A model generated the notes under the pieces. The model was given only the letters and a program-made list of their open reading frames with translations. It was not told where the DNA came from and made no database searches. DNA of 64,000 nucleotides from positions 327,479-391,478 of the forward strand of contig ML210152.1 in assembly GCA_004369085.1 (NCBI GenBank), read 5' to 3'. The stretch is from Coprinopsis marcescibilis. Its lineage: Eukaryota > Basidiomycota > Agaricomycetes > Agaricales > Psathyrellaceae. A program made the translations under genes and the position numbers. Positions 58,801-64,000 of this stretch are shown here, piece by piece; the first letter of the stretch is position 1, and each line of letters starts with the position of its first letter.

Positions 58801-60865
58801 GGGTGAGGCCATTGCTCATATCAAGGAAGCTATCAAAATTCTTCGCCGGCTGGTCGCCGAAAGTCCTACACAATTTGAGCCCGATCTCTGCAACTCGCTT
58901 CACAGCCTAGGAATATACCTTTCAAACAGTGAATCGATTGATGTTTACCGGGAGGTTGTCGAGATTCGCACAAGATTGGCACTCACTCGTCCCGCCCGAT
59001 TCAACCCTCCACTCTCGCAGTCTCTTTACAACCTCGCCTGGGGTCTCAGTACAGCTGGAAACGTGGACGAAGCCATGCCTTTCATCCAAGAATCCATCGC
59101 CATCCGCCGCCGCTTATCAGCTGAGGACCCTGCCAGCTTTGTAGCAGAATCCAACCTATCCAGTTCGCTCCATGGATATGCAATCCATCTGACCAGAAGT
59201 CGAAAGTACGAGGAGGCGATCGAGGCAGAGAAGGAGTGCATTTCGATCCGAACCAAGCTGGCGGCGATCAACCCGGGGGAGATTGAAGAGGGCTTTGCAG
59301 AGTCCCTCCACAACATTGCTTGCGACCTTGGAAAATTGTCACGCTACGCCGAAGCATTACCGTACTTGGAGCAAGGAATCGAAATTCGCCGGAGGTTGGC
59401 AGTCCCTGCTACGGATCATCTATTGGCCGACTCTCTTCACAATTACTTCATCTACCTCTCCTACGAGGACGAGCTCGACAAATCAATCCTCTTTGGCGAA
59501 GAAGCTCTTGTAGTGCGCCGACGTGCGGCAGCTGGGGGTGATCCGACAAGGTTGCGGGAGCTGGCCTCCACCCTGCACATCCAATCCTCCAATTTCAAAC
59601 AGAAGGGACGCCTAGACGACGCTGTTCTGCACAGCGAGGAAGCCATTTCAACCATCCGCAAACTGTTGGTCGATGATCCCACCACTTTCGAGCCTCTGTT
59701 GGGCAACTATCTCCACACACACGCCATACACCTTTCTGTCAGTGGCAAGGTTGCTGAGGCAGTTGATGCCACTGAAGAAGCTGTAGTGATTCGTCGCAAA
59801 CTCGCAGCAAGCGACCCAGAGCAGTACGAAACCGACCTTTCCCTTTCGCTTCACAATCTCGCAATCGACCTCAGTGGATGTGGCCGGAATGAAGAGGCTG
59901 TCCGTGCTACGGAGGAGAGGATCACGGTTCTACGGAGATTGGTTCTGACACAGCTCGCGACATACGAGCCCGCTTTGGCGACAGCGCTTCATCTGAAAGC
60001 GTTGTATCTAGCCTTCTGCAACAAGAACGCCGATGCTCTCGAGCCTAATTACGAAGGGTTGGAGATTCGGCGTAGACTGGCTTCAGTCGATCCAGTGCAG
60101 TTCGATTCAGCCCTCGAAGCCACCCTACACAACATATGCTGCGACTTGAACCTCTGCAATCGGTTCTCCGACACTTTGCCATACTATGAAGAGTTGATCG
60201 CGGTTCGGCGACGGTTGGTGGTGGTCGATCCTGCCCGATACCAATATACCTTGAGCACTGCCCTCTACAACTATTCCTCCCTGCTCGGAGATCAAAAGCG
60301 ATATCCGGAGGCCGTCGAGGCATGCAAAGAAGGGGTGGACATCCGACGTCAACTAGCAGCAAACGACCGTGCGTATGAGGTCAATCTCGCCTACAGCCTC
60401 AATCAGTATTCGTGGTATCTCGCCTTCTGCCCAGGCTGTGAAACGGACGCTGTCGTGCCAGGCGAAGAGTGTGTCGCGATTTGCCGGAGTCTAGCCGTTG
60501 GCGACCCATCGATGGAAACCGACCTTGCCAACTCGCTCGACACGCTGGCTAATGCTTTGAATGCGAACAAGCGATACGAAGAGGGTGCGGTGGCGTCACG
60601 GGAGGGGGTGGAGATTTACCGAGCGTCGGCGGCTGGGTTTCCTGATTATATTGCGGCTTCGCTGTTGAGGGTGTATGCGGTTGCGTTGGTAAACTCTGGG
60701 AACAGGGAGGGAGCGCTTGAGGCGGTTCGCGAGGCATTGATTGTATACCAACGAATGCATGATAGTGGGAATACAAGTAGGGAAAGCGAACATAAAGAGG
60801 CCACTGCTATGTTCGAGTCGTTGTCGAGTACCAGTAGTGTAGTTTCTGATACCAGTACAAGTTGA
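55821..60865 (+). CDS. NACHT-TPR STAND receptor, copy 2
   Basis: An intact paralogue of copy 1, about 1,640 residues. Exon A, 55821-55940, has QAFTGARDVNLNNVAMSVVG followed by GDMHVTNINHHHNQ. The first in-frame ATG inside it is 55877, but a phase-1 acceptor at 55820 implies an earlier coding exon. Exon B, 55999-57539, is 1541 nt, exactly the length in copy 1: IEIHEAIRRLADPTGCSWDP, Walker A DSVGSGKSALAHTVC, Walker B FVVVVDALDEE, sensor-1 FIVTTRPEQ, LHLSVQEYLTQ. Exon C, 57602-60865, encodes about 24 TPR-like repeats, for example AESLHNIACDLGKLSRYAEA and SLSLHNLAIDLSGCGRNEEA, ending with a short Ser/Thr tail at TGA. By family knowledge NACHT drives nucleotide-dependent oligomerisation and TPRs sense a ligand or partner; the output domain is unknown. 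It has the same architecture and intron positions as copies 1 and 3. Confidence 0.87.
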
Positions 60866-60966
60866 TTCGATTAAGAAAATGTTGTATTGTATGCGGGACT
60901 GTAATATTATTTCTGAATTGGGGATTTTGAATATACGCTGCCGTGAAGCTATGATCCTATCCTGTT

Positions 60967-61082
60967 CTCCAGCCCAAGGCCCAACGGCGTTAGCAATGAA
61001 GCGGGAATTCTGTCTTGAACATAGTAGTCGTTCAACCAAATATTAATTTATGGTCAAAATAAGCATCGGTTCTGTGCACCCA
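60967..61082. repeat. Diverged direct repeat, copy 1
   Basis: About 116 bp from CTCCAGCCCAAGGCCCAACG to GTGCACCCA. It aligns over its length with 61242-61363 with scattered substitutions and small indels (shared blocks AAGGCCCAACGG, GTTAGCAA, GTCGTTCAACC/GCCGTTCAACC, CTGTGCACCCA). Confidence 0.85.
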
Positions 61083-61241
61083 ATGACTTGTCCAAGATGA
61101 ACAGTTATAACGGTGTCTAGAAAACTAAGAGTAATGGTTGTGAACAAGGAAACAGATGTAGTATTAAGGCTGGAGCTCACTCAAACGAGCTGGAAAAAAA
61201 GGCTGGTCGTGAAACAACTTGAACATCCTGTAAATTTCAGG

Positions 61242-61363
61242 CTCCAGCCAAGGCCCAACGGTAGCAAGGTTAGCAACGAGCCCGCAATTCCTTCTTGACC
61301 ACAGTAGCCGTTCAACCGAATACTATGCCCAAAAAGAAGCAGTGGTTTCATGCTGTGCACCCA
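61242..61363. repeat. Diverged direct repeat, copy 2
   Basis: Second copy of 60967-61082, same orientation, starting 275 bp downstream of the first. The spacer between them does not repeat obviously. Confidence 0.85.
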
Positions 61364-61857
61364 TAGGCCACGGGCATTTGAGTGTTTGACTGGCCCTTCG
61401 CGTAGAGCTTGGAAGCGGAAGACGAAGCTGAAGGTTCAACAATCAGGCATAAATGCAAAAGATGCAATAAACAAACTAGAGCTCACGAAAGACTTGCAAC
61501 TTGGACTAGATGATTCTAGGATTCTAGAGAGTCGACACTAGGAGCCTAGGAGGCGTGGTGGCGGAATCCAGTTCGTTCGAGTCTTAAACTGATGTCGTGG
61601 CCAGCACCAGTGGGCACCAGCACGGTGGCCATCGACGACTGCTTCTCCCCGTACGAAAGTCTTGCCATCCAGCTCCAAGGCGTATAATATTGGAAGGTTG
61701 TGGTAACATGTCGGGAGGCGGGAGCCATCAATTTTGGCGTTTACCGCCCTTTCTCCTTTCCACATCATTGTTGATCAGCTCTGGTCAGCTCTGGCCACCT
61801 CGGTTTTTGCGTCCTTGGTTCATTTCTTGTCTTCAGCGTTCAGAAAGGCCGTAGAGC

Positions 61858-62420
61858 AATGTTGAATGGTTTGAGAGGTGTTTGTAGTAGAATGGCGAGA
61901 TCGTTTGGGAGTAGATGGGGAATGAGCCTGAGGTGGATTGGGGTCACGATTTGCATTGTCCTAGGTAGCAGACATATTTCGAACTTGGGGCGGTAGTTCC
62001 AAACGTGAAGGATGACGAGGGGGTGGGTTTCACTGGTAGAATTGTTGCAACCAAGGGAAGAAGTGTAGAGAAGGAGTTGCAAGACAGGTGTGTTCCGACG
62101 AGATGGGTTTAGGATGCCAGACCTTCGACGCTGATTATGCTCGCAGGTAGCTTTGGCTTAGACAGTACTGGCCACTCAACCACTGTCCTTGTTTACAGGT
62201 CAGGTTCTTGAAGGCCGTTGAAAATGCAAATGGTGGGGTGGTGGATGAATGCGGTAAATTTGAAGGCGAAGCCACAATCGAGTTTCGAGGGTGAGGCAGA
62301 GTCATGGTGAACGCCTTGGGTTCAGAGCTTCTCGTTAGCCCGCAGAGTCCGAATGCTTTCCAGATGCCTAGCCGAGGATGTGTTCCATCTGCGCGTCCGA
62401 CTTCACGGTTATATCGAGGT
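61858..62420 (+). CDS. Coding-like exons, gene unresolved
   Basis: No family recognised. Coding-like frames that can be spliced are MLNGLRGVCSRMARSFGSRW from ATG 61860, then PNVKDDEGVGFTGRIVATKG with SVEKELQD (about 62008-62092), then FLKAVENANGGVVDECGKFE and GEATIEFRG (about 62206-62291), then a possible exon around 62340-62418. Donors and acceptors exist (gtgtgt at 62091; gtcag at 62204; gtgagg at 62292; gtacgt at 62419) and the joined frame is sensible from PNVKDD to FRG. The start and end are guesses. It could be a small secreted protein or a gene relic. Confidence 0.35.
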
Positions 62421-62646
62421 ACGTGCTGCTGCTGGCTTGACTTGATGGACTCGGTGGCTGACGCAGCGAGTTAGTGACTATAGCCTCTCGTCAGGCAGGC
62501 TTGACTCTCGGATTATAATTCTATAGCAGGCTGAACACGCACAATCCAAGTCTGGCCTTGGGACCAATTCATACGGAGTGTATCTTTTTTTGGATGGCTG
62601 CTGGCACGAGATCCAACCACGGGTTCGTTGTCTAGAACCTGCTAGG

Positions 62647-62658
62647 TATAAATATAAA
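62647..62658 (+). promoter_or_regulatory. TATA-box-like element
   Basis: TATAAATATAAA, 43 bp before the ATG at 62701. A good match to a TATA box, unusually clear for this window; its use is not demonstrated. Confidence 0.4.
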
Positions 62659-62700
62659 GCGCCTCTCCTCGGGTGGGCATGTGTTACTTACCGTAGGGTC

Positions 62701-62944
62701 ATGGCCACTGTTGGCTGTCGGCACTTCCAAAGAGAGATAGCTTTATGACGTGGTCTCGAGCGCCATCTCGAGAAGGACTTGTCGGGATTCGGATCTGGCG
62801 TTGGGAACGGGTTCAAGCATATCCGGGTGAATTTGACTATCAAGGACAAGAGCTTAATTGAGGTAAGCCCTTCTCGCTCTAAATCGTTCAAAGACCAACT
62901 TACATACTGGATATGATGTGCAGACTGTTGTTGGACCATTTTGA
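62701..62944 (+). pseudogene. Possible small gene with an in-frame TGA
   Basis: ATG 62701 opens MATVGCRHFQREIAL, then TGA at 62746-62748, and the same frame continues RGLERHLEKDLSGFGSGVGN and FKHIRVNLTIKDKSLIE to a donor gtaag at 62863. Splicing to 62924 adds TVVGPF and a stop. TGA could derive from CGA by a single C-to-T change. A competing reading in another frame (MTWSRAPSREGLVGIRIWRW) is also open, so coding status is uncertain. No family recognised. Confidence 0.25.
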
Positions 62945-64000
62945 CCGTCGAGCGTCGGAGGAAGTGTATGTGATGAGGAAGGCCTCAATGACCTATGGGC
63001 TATACCCATGTCAGATAATGTATCCGCCGCCTAGAGGAGCAAGACCTACTCTGCGGACTTGCGAGATGATATAGCCCGAGGATAAACTCATCGTTCGTGC
63101 AGCTGGTACTGGGAGGATGGCATGTCGATCGACGATGGAAGGCCATTGCTCCTGGAAGCAGAACTTGGTGTAGGATTGCTGGAGATACAGGCTCTGTATT
63201 AACCATAGCAGACAGTCGAAGGATAGGTAGGGCAAGTAGACCCTCAACCATCCGACTAGTTCACCGCTGGCCTGTGATCGAGCCGCACCGCGTCTACAGC
63301 AGCAGTCACCAACTGGAAGGGTGCATATGTCTGGATACCTGCAGTTTCAGTCTGATACTGATCCCTATTGCAGGTAACGCAGCTGGTGTGGGCATGATGG
63401 TTGTTTGTAGACCGCTATGGTTTTGCAGTGGACGAGCTGCGGTGCCCCTGACCACATTCGAGGTGGATGGTCGAACGACTTGAATGGCAGGCAACGACGA
63501 GCTGAAGATACAGCGAAAGAGTCAGTGTTCGTAATCCAAAAGAGACTGACCATAGGCGGTCCACGACGAGTTGTAGCCGTACCGCTAATCCTTTGCACTG
63601 CTGGCCTACCCGACCCTCTCCTGGTTGTTCCTCCCTGCGTTCTTGAACTAAAAGAGCAACCATCAGCCTGAAAGCAAAGTACCATCACGCCAACTCACTT
63701 TAAATTGCGCATATAACTGACTTGTGTTCATGCTAGGGACCTTGCAGGCCTTTTGTTGTCGTTGAAGGCGTTGTGTATTTCAGGTCGTCGTGGTGGTTGT
63801 ATCCCACGTTCCGGTGGGATGTTGTGGGATGTTGTGCCCGAATATCTTGCTGTATCTGCTGCACGAGTTTATCTGGCACGAATATGGTGAGTTCAATGCT
63901 GTTCGAGGTGTTCAGGAAAGCTTATGCAACGTTGTCGCAAGGATGTTGCCCCAGTCTTACGGCAGAGGACTCGACCATCGTCAACTGTCAGCACTCGCTC
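62945..64000. other. Right end, no confident gene
   Basis: About 1 kb. Overlapping frames on both strands (63097-63483 +, 63365-63688 -, 63417-63671 +) are open, but none shows a domain, and I could not build a spliced model. TTGTGGGATG is tandemly repeated near 63817-63836. Confidence 0.4.

Noticed and set aside
60596..61039. 147-codon minus-strand ORF
   Set aside because: Overlaps the 3' end of NACHT-TPR copy 2 and its 3' flank on the other strand; no motif.
1..64000. CRISPR arrays, rRNA, mitochondrial or bacterial insert
   Set aside because: No regularly spaced repeats, no rRNA-like sequence, and introns throughout are nuclear fungal in type.

Overview
The window reads as nuclear DNA of a basidiomycete fungus, probably an Agaricomycete. 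My best guess is the Rhizoctonia/Ceratobasidium neighbourhood; that is inference from gene families and gene style, not a database match. The support is: dense protein genes with many short introns (mostly 40-80 nt, GT...AG), a DUF6593-type protein, a WW-like hypothetical, an F-box/LRR-type protein and large NACHT-TPR STAND receptors, beside ordinary eukaryotic housekeeping genes. I found no tRNA, rRNA, CRISPR array or intact transposon.

Layout. 0-40 kb is mostly conserved housekeeping: the 3' part of a Ski8/WDR61 WD40 gene (cut by the left edge), a WW-like hypothetical (-), a large AT-hook/coiled-coil protein (-), an alpha/beta hydrolase (-), SMC5 (+), exosome subunit RRP43 (-), aspartate-semialdehyde dehydrogenase (-), EMC6 (+), a DUF6593 protein (+), TTC27/EMW1 (-), a spliced hypothetical (-), an acidic lysine-rich protein (+), mitochondrial ribosomal protein uL13m (-), a Nup42-type CCCH/FG nucleoporin (-), an F-box protein (-) and TAF4 (-). 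Between 30.5 and 33.4 kb I see no confident gene.

40-61 kb is accessory in character. It carries two apparently intact NACHT-TPR receptor genes (about 41.9-47.1 kb and 55.8-60.9 kb, both +) and a third, clearly decayed copy (52.7-55.3 kb, -) head-to-head with the second. All three share a short N-terminal motif exon ending in a GDM core, a NACHT exon with an unusual DS(A/V)GSGKS P-loop, and TPR arrays with about 43-44-residue periodicity. The NACHT exons of the two intact genes are both exactly 1541 nt. Between them lie a small acidic gene, an unresolved gene model interrupted by a 10-N assembly gap with an identical 95-bp sequence on each side, and repeat-rich spacer.

61-64 kb holds a diverged direct repeat of about 120 bp, coding-like but unresolved plus-strand exons, and a possible small gene with an in-frame stop. 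The most interesting unit is the NACHT-TPR cluster, a candidate innate-immunity/allorecognition locus with a recent history of duplication and decay.
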